Part shown: positions 34,024 to 44,365 of the stretch, one piece after another
Numbering within the stretch: position 1 is the stretch's first letter
How the letters are laid out: each line of letters starts with the position of its first letter
Assembly: GCF_902167145.1 (NCBI RefSeq)
Contig: NC_050096.1
Location: forward strand, 199,966,566-200,030,565
Direction of reading: 5' to 3'
Origin: Zea mays
Taxonomy: Eukaryota; Streptophyta; Magnoliopsida; Poales; Poaceae
Length of the DNA stretch: 64,000 bases
Made by a program: the position numbers and the translations under genes
Notes under the pieces: generated by a model
The model's input: only the letters and a program-made list of their open reading frames with translations
What the model was told of the DNA's origin: nothing
The model's database searches: none

Positions 34024-37000
34024 GTTTATGCATCCGGGGGTTCAAGCTGGATTATTGATAGCGGATGCACAAACCATATGACGGGGGAGAAAAAGATGTT
34101 CACCTCCTACGTCAAGAATAAGGATTCCCAAGATTCAATTATATTCGGTGATGGGAATCAAGGCAAGGTAAAAGGGTTAGGTAAAATTGCAATTTCTAAT
34201 GAGCACTCAATTTCTAATGTGTTTTTAGTTGAGTCTTTGGGATATAATTTGCTATCAGTTAGTCAATTATGCAACATGGGGTATAACTGTCTATTTACAA
34301 ATGTAGATGTGTCTGTCTTTAGAAGAAGTGATGGTTCACTAGCTTTTAAGGGTGTATTAGACGGCAAACTTTATTTAGTTGATTTTGCAAAAGAAGAGGC
34401 CGGTCTAGATGCATGCTTAATAGCTAAGACTAGCATGGGCTGGCTGTGGCATCGCCGCTTAGCACATGTGGGGATGAAGAACCTTCACAAGCTTCTAAAG
34501 GGAGAACACGTGATAGGTTTGACTAACGTGCAATTCGAAAAAGATAGACCTTGTGCAGCTTGTCAAGCAGGTAAACAAGTGGGAGGAGCGCATCACAGCA
34601 AGAATGTGATGACCACTTCAAGACCCCTGGAGCTGCTGCATATGGATCTCTTCGGACCCGTCGCCTATCTGAGTATAGGAGGAAGTAAGTATGGTCTAGT
34701 TATTGTTGATGACTTTTCCCGCTTCACTTGGGTGTTCTTTTTGCAGGATAAGTCTGAAACCCAAGGGACCCTCAAGCGCTTCCTCAGGAGAGCTCAAAAT
34801 GAGTTTGAGCTCAAGGTGAAGAAGATAAGGAGCGACAACGGGTCCGAGTTCAAGAACCTTCAAGTGGAGGAGTTCCTTGAGGAGGAAGGGATCAAGCACG
34901 AGTTCTCCGCTCCATACACACCACAACAAAATGGTGTGGTAGAGAGAAAGAACAGGACACTCATCGACATGGCTAGGACGATGCTAGGAGAATTCAAGAC
35001 CCCCGAGTGCTTTTGGTCGGAAGCCGTGAACACGGCTTGCCACGCCATCAACAGGGTCTACCTTCATCGCCTCCTCAAGAAGACTTCGTATGAGCTACTA
35101 ACCGGTAACAAACCCAATGTATCTTACTTTCGTGTATTTGGGAGCAAGTGCTACATTCTAGTGAAGAAAGGTAGAAATTCCAAATTTGCTCCCAAAGCTG
35201 TAGAAGGGTTTTTGTTAGGTTATGACTCAAATACAAAGGCATATAGAGTCTTCAACAAATCATCGGGTTTGGTTGAAGTCTCTAGCGACATTGTATTTGA
35301 TGAGACTAATGGCTCTCCAAGAGAGCAAGTTTTTGATTGTGATGATGTAGATGAAGAAGATGTTCCGACGGCCGCTATTCGAACCATGGCGATTGGAGAA
35401 GTTCGGCCACAGGAACAAGATAAACGAGATCAACCCTCTTCCTCAACAATGGTGCATCCCCCAACTCAAGACGATGAACAGGTTCATCAACAGGAGGCGT
35501 GTGATCAAGGGGGAGCACAAGATGAGCATGTGATGGAGGAAGAAGCGCAACCGGCACCTCCAACCCAAGTTCGAGCGATGATTCAAAGGGATCATCCCGT
35601 CGACCAAATTCTGGGAGATATTAGCAAGGGAGTAACTACTCGGTCTCGATTAGTTAATTTTTGTGAACATTACTCTTTTGTCTCTTCTATTGAGCCTTTC
35701 AGGGTAGAAGAGGCCTTGCTAGATCCGGACTGGGTATTGGCCATGCAAGAGGAGCTCAATAACTTTAAGAGGAATGAAGTTTGGACGCTGGTGCCTCGTC
35801 CTAAGCAAAATGTTGTGGGAACCAAGTGGGTGTTCCGCAACAAACAAGACGAGCACGGAGTGGTGACAAGGAACAAGGCTCGACTTGTGGCAAAAGGTTA
35901 TGCCCAAGTCGCAGGTTTGGACTTTGAGGAGACTTTTGCTCCTGTGGCTAGGCTAGAGTCCATTCGTATCTTGCTAGCATATGCCGCTCACCATTCTTTC
36001 AGGTTGTACCAAATGGATGTGAAGAGCGCTTTCCTCAACGGGCCAATAAAGGAGGAGGTATACGTGGAGCAACCCCCTGGCTTCGAGGATGAACGGTACC
36101 CCGACCACGTGTGTAAGCTCTCTAAGGCGCTCTATGGACTTAAGCAAGCCCCAAGAGCATGGTATGAATGCCTTAGAGATTTCTTAATTGCTAATGCTTT
36201 CAAGGTTGGGAAAGCCGATCCAACTCTTTTCACTAAGACATGTGATGGTGATTTGTTTGTGTGCCAAATTTATGTCGATGACATAATATTTGGTTCTACT
36301 AATAAAAAGTCTTGTGAAGAATTTAGCAGGGTGATGACGCAGAAATTCGAGATGTCGATGATGGGCGAGTTGAACTACTTCCTTGGGTTCCAAGTGAAGC
36401 AACTCAAGGACGGCACCTTCATCTCTCAAACGAAGTACACGCAAGATCTGCTGAAGCGGTTTGGGATGAAGGACGCCAAGCCCGCAAAGACTCCGATGGG
36501 AACAGACGGACACACCGACCTCAACAAAGGAGGTAAGTCCGTTGATCAAAAAGCATACCGGTCAATGATAGGGTCTTTACTTTATTTATGTGCTAGTAGA
36601 CCGGATATTATGCTTAGCGTATGCATGTGTGCTAGATTTCAATCCGATCCTAAGGAGTGTCACTTAGTGGCAGTGAAGCGAATCCTTAGATATTTAGTTG
36701 CTACGCCTTGCTTCGGGCTCTGGTATCCAAAGGGGTCTACCTTTGACTTGATTGGATATTCAGACTCCGACTATGCTGGATGTAAGGTCGATAGGAAGAG
36801 TACATCGGGGACGTGCCAATTCTTAGGAAGGTCCCTGGTGTCATGGAATTCCAAGAAACAAACCTCCGTTGCCCTATCCACCGCTGAGGCCGAGTATGTT
36901 GCCGCAGGACAGTGTTGCGCGCAACTACTTTGGATGAGGCAAACCCTCAGGGACTTTGGCTACAATCTGAGCAAAGTCCCACTCCTATGTGATAATGAGA

Positions 37001-37224
37001 GTGCTATCCGCATGGCAGAAAATCCTGTTGAACACAGCCGCACAAAGCACATAGACATCCGGCATCACTTTTTGAGAGACCACCAGCAAAAGGGAGATAT
37101 CGAAGTGTTTCATGTTAGCACCGAGAACCAGCTAGCCGATATCTTTACCAAGCCTCTAGATGAGAAGACCTTTTGCAGGCTGCGTAGTGAGCTAAATGTC
37201 TTAGATTCGCGGAACTTGGATTGA
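34024..37224 (+). CDS. pol: Pol of nested Sirevirus 2 (protease, integrase, RT, RNase H), full length
   Basis: One open frame of about 1066 codons starting VYASGGSSW right after the gag stop, without its own early ATG. The protease motif DSG comes at about residue 12. The HHCC zinc region ([18 protein letters not shown]) follows near 140-190. The integrase triad is D (HMDLFGP), D (RSDNGSEF) and E (VVERKNR), the last two 35 residues apart. The C-terminal [15 protein letters not shown] module comes next. RT has [10 protein letters not shown] near residue 750. RNase H ([21 protein letters not shown]) occupies about the last 150 residues, ending [10 protein letters not shown]. All catalytic residues I know for this family are present, so it could be active. 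How it is translated is unclear, being +1 to gag. Confidence 0.93.
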   Translation, partial: VYASGGSSWIIDSGCTNHMTGEKKMFTSYVKNKDSQDSIIFGDGNQGKVKGLGKIAISNEHSISNVFLVESLGYNLLSVSQLCNMGYNCLFTNVDVSVFRRSDGSLAFKGVLDGKLYLVDFAKEEAGLDACLIAKTSMGWLWHRRLAHVGMKNLHKLLKGEHVIGLTNVQFEKDRPCAACQAGKQVGGAHHSKNVMTTSRPLELLHMDLFGPVAYLSIGGSKYGLVIVDDFSRFTWVFFLQDKSETQGTLKRFLRRAQNEFELKVKKIRSDNGSEFKNLQVEEFLEEEGIKHEFSAPYTPQQNGVVERKNRTLIDMARTMLGEFKTPECFWSEAVNTACHAINRVYLHRLLKKTSYELLTGNKPNVSYFRVFGSKCYILVKKGRNSKFAPKAVEGFLLGYDSNTKAYRVFNKSSGLVEVSSDIVFDETNGSPREQVFDCDDVDEEDVPTAAIRTMAIGEVRPQEQDKRDQPSSSTMVHPPTQDDEQVHQQEACDQGGAQDEHVMEEEAQPAPPTQVRAMIQRDHPVDQILGDISKGVTTRSRLVNFCEHYSFVSSIEPFRVEEALLDPDWVLAMQEELNNFKRNEVWTLVPRPKQNVVGTKWVFRNKQDEHGVVTRNKARLVAKGYAQVAGLDFEETFAPVARLESIRILLAYAAHHSFRLYQMDVKSAFLNGPIKEEVYVEQPPGFEDERYPDHVCKLSKALYGLKQAPRAWYECLRDFLIANAFKVGKADPTLFTKTCDGDLFVCQIYVDDIIFGSTNKKSCEEFSRVMTQKFEMSMMGELNYFLGFQVKQLKDGTFISQTKYTQDLLKRFGMKDAKPAKTPMGTDGHTDLNKGGKSVDQKAYRSMIGSLLYLCASRPDIMLSVCMCARFQSDPKECHLVAVKRILRYLVATPCFGLWYPKGSTFDLIGYSDSDYAGCKVDRKSTSGTCQFLGRSLVSWNSKKQTSVALSTAEAEYVAAGQCCAQLLWMRQTLRDFGYNLSKVPLLCDNESAIRMAENPVEHSRTKHIDIRHHFLRDHQQKGDIEVFHVSTENQLADIFTKPLDEKTFCRLRSELNVLDSRNLD

Positions 37225-38091
37225 ATTGTAGCATACATGTGTTTATGCCTTTGATCATGTTCATTCTGCATTTTGTTGCTTATTATGGTGCTCAAGTTGT
37301 ACAAACACTCCCTGGACCTCACAAGTCCGTTGCAAAGTGATGCACATGTTTAGGGGGAGATGTGTTACAACTTGACCCTTTGAGACTAACCATATGCTTG
37401 AGTTTGCTTTAGTCTCGAAGGAGAATTGAAAGGAAAAGGTGGACTTGGACCATGAAAGACTTCCACTGCACTCCGATGAGAGGGTAACTAATTCCAAGTT
37501 CATCTCATGAACTCTAATTGCCATTTGATCGTAATTGAAGATTTTGGTGAGGCAATGGGGTTAAAGGGGCCAAGATTGATCCCGTTTTGGTGTTTGATGC
37601 CAAAGGGGGAGAAAATAAAGGCCAACTCTAATTGCCATTTGATCGTAATTGAAGATTTTGGTGAGGCAATGGGGTTAAAAGGGCCAAAGTTGATTCCGTT
37701 TTGGTGCTTAATGCCAAAGGGGGAGAAAATAAAGGCCAAAGCAATAAATGGATCAGCTACCACTTGAGAGATTTTGAAAATCTTGCATTGTCTCTTTAGT
37801 CAAAAGTTGGCTTCTTGTGGGGAGAAGTGTTGATTATGGGAAATAAGGGGGAGTTTTTGAAATCCTTGATCAATCTCTTTTGGAATGACTCTCTTCATGT
37901 TTCAACATGTGTGTTTGACTTAGAGATAGAGATTTGAGTTTGATTTGAAAAAACAAACCAAGTGGTGGCAAATGATGATCCATATATGCCAAAAATGAAT
38001 CAAAATAGATTTGAGTTCTATTTGAAGTGATATTGCACTTGTTCTAGTTGCTTTATGTTGTGTTGGCATAAATCATCAAAAAGGGGGAGAT
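37225..38091 (+). other. 3' untranslated region of nested Sirevirus 2 with repeated polypurine tracts
   Basis: No env-like frame. A 114-base unit is tandemly duplicated (37510-37623 and 37624-37737), each carrying GCCAAAGGGGGAGAAAATAA. Another purine run lies near 37846. AAAAAGGGGGAGAT at 38078-38091 directly precedes the 3' LTR and is the PPT by position. Confidence 0.85.
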
Positions 38092-39347
38092 TGAAAGGGA
38101 AATGTGCCTTTGGGCCATTTCTAAGTATTTTGGTGATTAAGTGGCAACACAAGTGCTTAAATGTGAATCTATGCCCATGGATGAACAAAGTGCAAATCAC
38201 AAGTAAAGGTATGTTTCTAAGCCTTAGTACATTGGTTTTGTGTACTAATATATTTGTCTAAGTGTTAGAAACAGAGAGAAGAAGAAAAGGAGAATGTTGG
38301 CTGTGTACAGCCAACAAGCTGTTTCGGTCTGGGGCACCGGACTGTCCGGTGGTGCACCGGACAGTGTCCGGTGCGCCAGGCTGCCTCGGGCGAAGAGGCC
38401 GCTCTCGGGAAATTGCCGATAGCGTATGGCTAAAATTCACCGGACTGTCCGGTGTGCACCGGACTGTCCGGTGAGCCAATGGTCGGCCCGAGCCAACGGT
38501 CGGCCGCGGAATCTGCGCGCGACACGTGGTCTGGCCAACGGTCGGAAAGTGGCACCGGACTGTCCGGTGTGCACCGGACTGTCCGGTGCGCCAGATCTGC
38601 AACGGTCGGCAACGGTCGGCTGCGCTGTTTAAGGAAATAAATCGGGCACCGGACAGTGTCCGGTGTGCACCGGACTGTCCGGTGCGCCCGACGACAGAAG
38701 GCAAGGATGGCCTTCCAGATTTGTTCTCAACGGCTCCTAGCTGCCTTGGGGCTATAAAAGGGACCCCTAGGCGCATGGAGGAGGACACCAAGCATTCCTA
38801 CAACCTTTCTAAGCACCAAGACATTGATCTAGCGCATTCGATTCATTGTGATAGCATATAGAGCTCTTGTGGAGTTGTGTACTCTTTGAGTTGTGTTGCG
38901 AGCTCTTATTGCTGCTTGTGTGCGTGTTGCTCTGATCTTTTGAAGTCTTGTGTGCGTTGCTCATTCCCTCCCTTGCTCCGTGATTCTCTGTGAACATCTT
39001 TTGTAAGGGCGAGAGGCTCCAAGCTGTGGAGATTCCTCGCAAACGGGATTGAGAAAAGAAAAGCAAGAACACCGTGGTATTCAAGTTGATCATTGGATCA
39101 CTTGAGAGAAGTTGAGTGCAACTCTTGTCCGTTGGGACGCCACAACGTGGAGTAGGCAAGTTTTGTACTTGGCCGAACCACGGGATAACCACCGTGTCAT
39201 CTCTGTGATTGAATTCTTGTGGTTATTGTGTTTTGACTCCTCTCTAGCCACTTGGCATAAACTGTGCTAACGCTTAATCAAAGTTTTGTGGCTATAAGTT
39301 TAAGCTTTTACAGGATCACCTATTCACCCCCCCTCTAGGTGCTCTCA
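38092..39347 (+). repeat. 3' LTR of nested Sirevirus 2
   Basis: TGAAAGGG to GTGCTCTCA, followed by the duplication AATCT. Differs from the 5' LTR by about ten substitutions and one C in a C run. Confidence 0.95.
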
Positions 39348-39759
39348 AATCTTCACCATCAAAAGTTGGTGGTTTGCCTAATGGGACGGAAAGTAAAGGT
39401 GTATGTTTAGAAATGCGAGGGTAGTGTAGGGGAATCTTACTATACTTCTTACGCTCTTGGCGCTTAGAAGTGACGGACGCCGCGTCGGAGCCAGAGGTGG
39501 ATGTCGATGAAGAATCGGTCTCGTAGTAGACCACCTTCCTCATCCTCTTTTTCTTGTCCCCACTCCGATGCGGCTTGTGGGAAGAGGATTTCTCCTTCTT
39601 CTCTTTGTGGTGTGAAGAAGATTTCTTCTCCTTCCCTTTGGAGGAGTCCTTCTTCTTCTCCTTCCTCTTGGTGCGGGACTCTTCCGGTGAAGTGCTCCTG
39701 TGGCTTGTAGTGGGCTTTTCGCCGGTCTCCATCTCCTTCTTGGCGTGATCTCCCGACAT
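39348..39759 (-). pseudogene. gag, N-terminal part of the outer Sirevirus
   Basis: The minus-strand ATG at 39759-39757 starts MSGDHAKKEMETGEKPTTSH, closely matching nested Sirevirus 1. The frame runs through the Lys/Ser-rich region to FDGED, where nested Sirevirus 2 was inserted. The rest of the gene is at 28022-30308. Beyond the junction the frame reads into LTR sequence and ends, so those last residues are not original. Confidence 0.9.
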
Positions 39760-39793
39760 CACTTCGAGCGGTTAGGCTCTAATGAAGCACCGA

Positions 39794-39805
39794 GCTCTGA
39801 TACCA
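39794..39805 (-). other. Primer binding site of the outer Sirevirus
   Basis: TGGTATCAGAGC on the minus strand, the exact initiator-Met tRNA complement, two bases after the 5' LTR. Confidence 0.9.
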
Positions 39806-39807
39806 AT

Positions 39808-41117
39808 TGATAGTCTCCTAGAGGGGGGGGTGAATAGGGCGAAACTGAAATTTACAAATATAAACACAACTACAAGTCGGGTTAGCGTTAGAAATAATAA
39901 TAAGTCCGAGAGAGAGGGCGCAAAACAAATCGCAAGCAAATAAAGAGTGTGACACACGGATTTGTTTTACCGAGGTTCGGTTCTCGCAAACCTACTCCCC
40001 GTTGAGGAGGCCACAAAGGCCGGGTCTCTTTCAACCCTTCCCTCTCTCAAACGGACCCTCGGACCGAGTGAGCTTCTCTTCTCAAATCACTTGGGAATCA
40101 AACTTCCCGCAAGGATCACCACACTATTGGTGTCTCTTGCCTCAATTACAAGTGAGTGTTTGATCACAAGAAAGAATGCCAAAGAAAAGAAGCGATCCAA
40201 GCGCAAGAGCTCAAATGAACACTACAAATCACTCTCTCTAGTCACTAAGGCTTTGTGTGGAGTTGGGAGAGGATTTGATCTCTTTTGGTGTGCTTTGTAA
40301 TGAATGCTAGCTCTTGTAAGTGGTTGAGAAGTGGAAAACTTGGATGCAATGAATGGTGGGGTGGTTGGGGTATTTATAGCCCCAACCACCAAACATGACC
40401 GTTGGTGGAGGCGTCTGTCGTATGGTGCACCGGACAGTCCGGTGCACACCGGACATGTCCGGTGCGCCAGCCACGTCACCAAAGCCGTTGCAATTCGACC
40501 GTTGGAGTTCTGACTTCTGGGCCCGCCTTGATGTCCGGTGGTGCACCGGATATGTACTGTAGAGTGTCCGGTGCGCCAGCATGGGCGTGCCTGACGCCTG
40601 TGCGCTCTGGCGCGCATTAATTGCTGTTGCAGGCGACCGTTGGCGCGAAGCAGCCGTTGCCCCGCTGTTACACCGGACAGTCCGGTGTACACCGGACATG
40701 TCCGGTGAATTATAGCGGAGCAGCCGTTATGATTACCCGAGGCTGCCAAGTTCCAGAGCCGCGTCTTCTTGGAGCACCGGACACTGTCTGGTGTACACCG
40801 GACAGTCCGGTGAATTATAGCGCGCCGCCTTCTGAAAATTTCCGAGGCTGAGGAGTTCTGCGCGAGGTCCCCTGGTGCACCGGACACTGTCCGGTGCGCC
40901 ACCGGACAGTCTGGTGCGCCAGAACAGGGAGCCTTTCGGGATGCCTTTAACTCTTTATTTTGAACCCAACTTTGGTCTTTTTAATTGGCTTGTTGTGAAC
41001 CTTTGACACCTGTATAACTTATACACTTAGAGCAAACTAGTTAGTCCAATTGTTTGTGTTGGGCAATTCAACCACCAAAATTAATTAGGGACTAGGTGTA
41101 AGCCTAATTCCCTTTCA
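39808..41117 (-). repeat. 5' LTR of the outer Sirevirus
   Basis: On the plus strand TGATAGTCTCC to CCCTTTCA, then the duplication ATAGA. TATA box on the minus strand at 40371-40378. Its palindrome-rich part spans about 40425-40920. Confidence 0.95.
40371..40378 (-). promoter_or_regulatory. TATA box of the outer Sirevirus
   Basis: TATAAATA on the minus strand, in the same context (GGGGC before, CCCCAACC after) as in nested Sirevirus 1. Confidence 0.6.
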
Positions 41118-41122
41118 ATAGA

Positions 41123-41461
41123 TATAAAATTTAGGTATCATTCGGATACGTATTTATAAGACAATTTATACAAAATATTATTCTTATGTGTAATATTTGT
41201 CTTGATATTGTAAGAAAATATTAGCTTTAAATTTCATATATATCTATTCTAAAATATTAGATTTGTCCTAGTATTTCAGGTATCGTATCGTTTTCATCTC
41301 TATCATGGGCCGTGTGTGCCTGGCTCGAGCGAGGAGTGACCGGCAGCCCATGCCATGCATGCCTTCCTCGACCTTACCACCTCGCATTGCATATTTGCAT
41401 TTGCATCGAGAGAGTGCCACCTGCTGCGCGCGTACAGCTCGCCACGTGCCCACGTTGGTGG
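41123..41461. other. AT-rich flank of the Sirevirus nest, possibly MITE-derived
   Basis: It contains GGATACG near 41155 and GTATCGTATCGTTTTCATC near 41281-41300. Such motifs are common in terminal repeats of hAT-type MITEs with GATGAAAACG ends. The left end was not found, so this is only a hint. Confidence 0.35.
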
Positions 41462-41707
41462 CGGTGCAAAAACCTGATCGCCCGCACATCTGTGCAAGTG
41501 TCGCTCTGTGGACGGCGATTTCAGAGGCCTGCTCTCCCACACTCTCTGTGCTCGCATAAGGTGAGACAGAAATGGTGGCGCGCATGTGGCTATCCTTCAT
41601 CATTTTCTCAGCTTATCAATGGATGCACCAAAAGTCCACCTATTTAAGTTAATTAAATTATCCCTTGAACTTCTGATACAATACTAAAGTACTAGTACAC
41701 CGTAACA
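41462..41707 (+). repeat. Unclassified LTR-like repeat, copy 3 (right part)
   Basis: From GTGCAAAAACCTGATCGCCC to GTACACCGTAACAT it is colinear with copies 1 and 2. Like copy 2 it lacks the ~338-base block of copy 1. It is in the same orientation as both others but lies on the far side of the Sirevirus nest. Confidence 0.65.
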
Positions 41708-41781
41708 TGCCAAAAAAATGCAGCCTAAATCTAAATCTAGAATTTACTTGGATCCATGTGGTAGAGCGGCTCTACCGTGGA

Positions 41782-41871
41782 TATGGGATTCGCTATATGG
41801 TTTGGTACAGCTCTAGGGACTGTTGGTATGGGATTCGCTATATGGTTTGGTACAGCTCTAGGGACTGTTGG
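41782..41871. repeat. 45-bp perfect tandem duplication
   Basis: Two adjacent identical units starting TATGGGATTCGCTATATGG, at 41782-41826 and 41827-41871. Confidence 0.95.
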
Positions 41872-41985
41872 TTCGTTGTCTAATTTGCTACATTTTACTT
41901 AATTTTTTTATTTAAGCATAGTTTTTCAATTCAAACGACGACTAATTTTATGTAAAATATGATGCAGTTAGCCACGAACCAAACA
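41866..41985. mobile_element. Possible MITE, 120-bp inverted repeat
   Basis: The left end TGTTGGTTCGTTGTCTAA and the reverse of the right end, TGTTTGGTTCGTGGCTAA, pair with few mismatches around an AT-rich centre. No clear target duplication; the left end overlaps the tandem duplication at 41782-41871. Confidence 0.45.
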
Positions 41986-42889
41986 TATCCTAGAGTAGGG
42001 TTCTAAAACCGTAGGAACACTGTGCTCTTCCTATTGTTTTTTAACCCTTTTTTCCATAGGAGTTTGACCTTCGGGATACCATCGATTTCCGTAGGATCAT
42101 GATTATAGGAAAGTAAAGAAATAATATAAATTATTCCACCATTTCTCTTCTGTCAGACAAATCATTCTACAAGTTAGTTGGTATGCTACTTGTTGGTCAA
42201 AACTGTAGAGTATGAATATTGGAATGTACGTATCACGTGTCTTGGACACAATCACGAACTGGATCAGTGAGTATACATTATACCGTATACACCATACAGC
42301 TCTATACGCAGCCTGGTTTTTACACTATTTAAGTGCAAAACCTCTTCTTCTTCTTTTTTGCGTTTGGCACCCAGCATTCTATTTTTCATGTTGCAACAGG
42401 GCCATAAAGATCCCGGCCGCACACGATCGATAGCAGCTGCAGATGGGGTCGTCCCGAAGGGCGAGTCGCCGGCATGCCGAGCCCCACCAGATCACACGCC
42501 CTTTCCGATCCCGGCCGGGCCCTGCGAGATCTCAACCTCGCTCTCCCCATCCCTCCTTGCTTTTCTTCATCACGTACGAGCTAGCTGTGGCAGAGGCAGG
42601 GCCCTGGTCTTGTGCCGAATGCAGTGTACGTGCACGCACGCATGGGCGAGAGATCCGTCGACAGCCCACAAAGCTAGCTAAAGCCGCGCGCGAACTGCTC
42701 GATCGGTTCGGTACACCTCCCAGATATGTCGGTTGCTGGCATGCTAGCTAGCTTTTTCTTGCATGGACGGAGGATGGAGCTGTACTGTATGTTCTGAGGC
42801 GAAAGCTCTACACTCTACTACACAGCACCAACCAGCTAGCTGGGCATGTTGCTTGTTCCCACGACCCTGCACCAGTTGGACATTGAAAA
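41986..42889. other. Low-copy spacer, no gene recognised
   Basis: The frames at 42358-42751 have no recognisable domain. Composition is mixed, with CATGCA- and GCTAGC-rich words common in maize low-copy DNA. Confidence 0.45.
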
Positions 42890-43448
42890 AGCTTGTTGCA
42901 CATAATCAGTTAAGTTTCCAGTATTCTAGCGAGATTTTTTAGCAAAACCTGAGGGATTAACCCGAGAATCAATCTATAATGGATTCAGATCTCCTTCCTT
43001 TATATATAGATGAAGGACTATGGTCAGTTGAACCCCACAATCGATACAATCAACGCTACTTATCCTTTTTACTTTATACAATAAAAGTAGCTCTAGTTTA
43101 GTCCTAGTTTAGCCTCTATCTACCACAAATTTTCACCTCTCTTCGGCTCTACGTTGACTAGAGGCGTCTTGAATGGTTTGCCGATGACAAAACACACCCG
43201 AGGATTTCTCCTTCTCCGACAGGGCCCTCCCAAAAGACGAGATCTAGGTCTGCTGTGAAGAAGACGATCCTCTGCGCCATCACAAACCGTTTAAGCCCCA
43301 GGCGCGGATCGTCTGGACGTACGAAGAGTAGACACTCCTGCGCCCAGATCTGGACCGTCCGGTCCTTTGTCGTGGACCGTCTGCGCCTTCGCAGAGAGCA
43401 CCGCCAGACGGTTTGTTTCAGTGTTTGATGCCTAGATACGGGCCAACA
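42890..43448 (+). repeat. Diverged solo LTR related to the gag-only gypsy element
   Basis: It follows the 2435-3063 LTR in order. Matching points are TTTATATATAGATGAAGG, a TAGTTTAG region, CACCTCTCTTCGGCTCTACG, GGACCGTCCGG motifs, CAGAGAGCACCGCC and GTGTTTGATGCC, closing at CCAACA. Many substitutions and small indels make it much older than the complete copy. The left border is approximate and no TSD was found. No internal sequence adjoins it. Confidence 0.65.
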
Positions 43449-44283
43449 ATGACTAAGAGAGTGTGTTTGGGTAAGATGCACATATCCGATCGACTCGGCC
43501 TCTGTCTCTGTAGTATGTACTATGTAGACAGTAGACTGACTCTGGCCTCAAGCTAAGGTGAGGTCATCTGTTGAGTGCCCCTTTTACACACAGCCACAGC
43601 TTTTTGCATAAATGCCGCTGGATCCATTCAGTTCACTGTGTCCGCCGCTGCAGGCCCAAGGCCAAAGGCCAAAGGGCCATGCATGCGACTTGAGAAGCGC
43701 TGAAAAGGCGCGCAGGCAGGCCATGGCACTGGACACACACTGCCACTGCCATGCCAAGCGCTTGGTTTGGCCCTTTCTCCCTTCCTTTCTCGACGCTGTT
43801 ACTCGCTCGATCAGTGTATCTGTACTGAGGTACTGTCATTGTCATGCTCATCAGCTAATGCATGGGACGAGTAGGTTTTTCGGGCTGAACAACATCTTCC
43901 GCGCTCTGGCGAGCGAGTGGCGACCTTGGGAAGAACGCAGTGTGTGTGTGTGTCTGGTTGTGCATGAATTGAAGTTGAAGGAGTGAGGAATGAGGAGTGA
44001 GGACGGGGTGTAGAACTGTTGTATCAGCTTCAGCTGGATTCAGACGTGACCTCCTAGCTACTGGCCTGCAGGGCTGGTGCTATAGGAGGCTTCCTCTAGG
44101 TTGGTTGGAAAGCTGGCACAACCCGCAACTTCCGTCTTTTTAGATCAGTGTAGTCTTCAAGAAGCTGGTTGATGAATGATCAGCATAGACATTAGTAGAG
44201 AGAATTTATTTCGTCGTGAGATAGCAAACCCGTGTAGCTAGTCTCCCCACTTTTCCCCATCCATTCATTCCAGTAGGAGTATT

Positions 44284-44286
<3 letters not shown>
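43449..44286. other. Low-copy spacer, no gene recognised
   Basis: The frame at 43612-43986 has no recognisable domain and no clear promoter or splice context. A short GTGTGTGTGTGT run occurs near 43940. Confidence 0.45.

Positions 44287-44362
<76 letters not shown>
44287..44362. repeat. (GA)n microsatellite
   Basis: About 37 uninterrupted GA units. Frames with RERERE or SLSLSL repeats crossing it are artefacts. Confidence 0.97.

Positions 44363-44365
<3 letters not shown>

Larger units (their letters stand above)
30309..39347 (+). mobile_element. Nested Sirevirus 2, apparently intact and autonomous (Ji-like?)
   Basis: A 9.0-kb copia element with LTRs at 30309-31563 and 38092-39347 and the exact TSD AATCT (30304-30308 and 39348-39352), inserted in the gag of the outer element. 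Its LTR starts TGAAAGGGAAATGTGCC, unlike the GGGAATTAGGC of the other two, so it is a sister family. PBS, gag (798 codons), pol (about 1065 codons) and PPT are all present and unbroken. By eye the LTRs differ by about 10 substitutions in 1255 bases, the lowest figure of the three Sireviruses. Confidence 0.95.
13839..41117 (-). mobile_element. Outer Opie-like Sirevirus (copia), interrupted by two nested Sireviruses
   Basis: LTRs lie at 13839-15126 (3') and 39808-41117 (5', minus orientation). The exact TSD ATAGA is at 13834-13838 and 41118-41122. Removing the inserts at 17884-26679 and 30309-39347, with one copy of each duplication, leaves a roughly 9.4-kb element in the order 5' LTR, PBS, gag, protease, integrase, RT, RNase H, PPT, 3' LTR, as in Ty1/copia. 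It is dead: two insertions, a TGA in gag at 30278 and a TGA in integrase at 27307. The LTRs differ by about 20 substitutions and a 20-base indel by eye. Confidence 0.95.

Noticed and set aside
37225..38091. Possible env-like gene downstream of Sirevirus pol
   Set aside because: No frame longer than the 86-codon frames created by the 114-bp duplication and no membrane or signal features.
43612..43986. Possible small host protein of 124 codons
   Set aside because: No recognisable domain, no splice or promoter support, and composition typical of spacer DNA.
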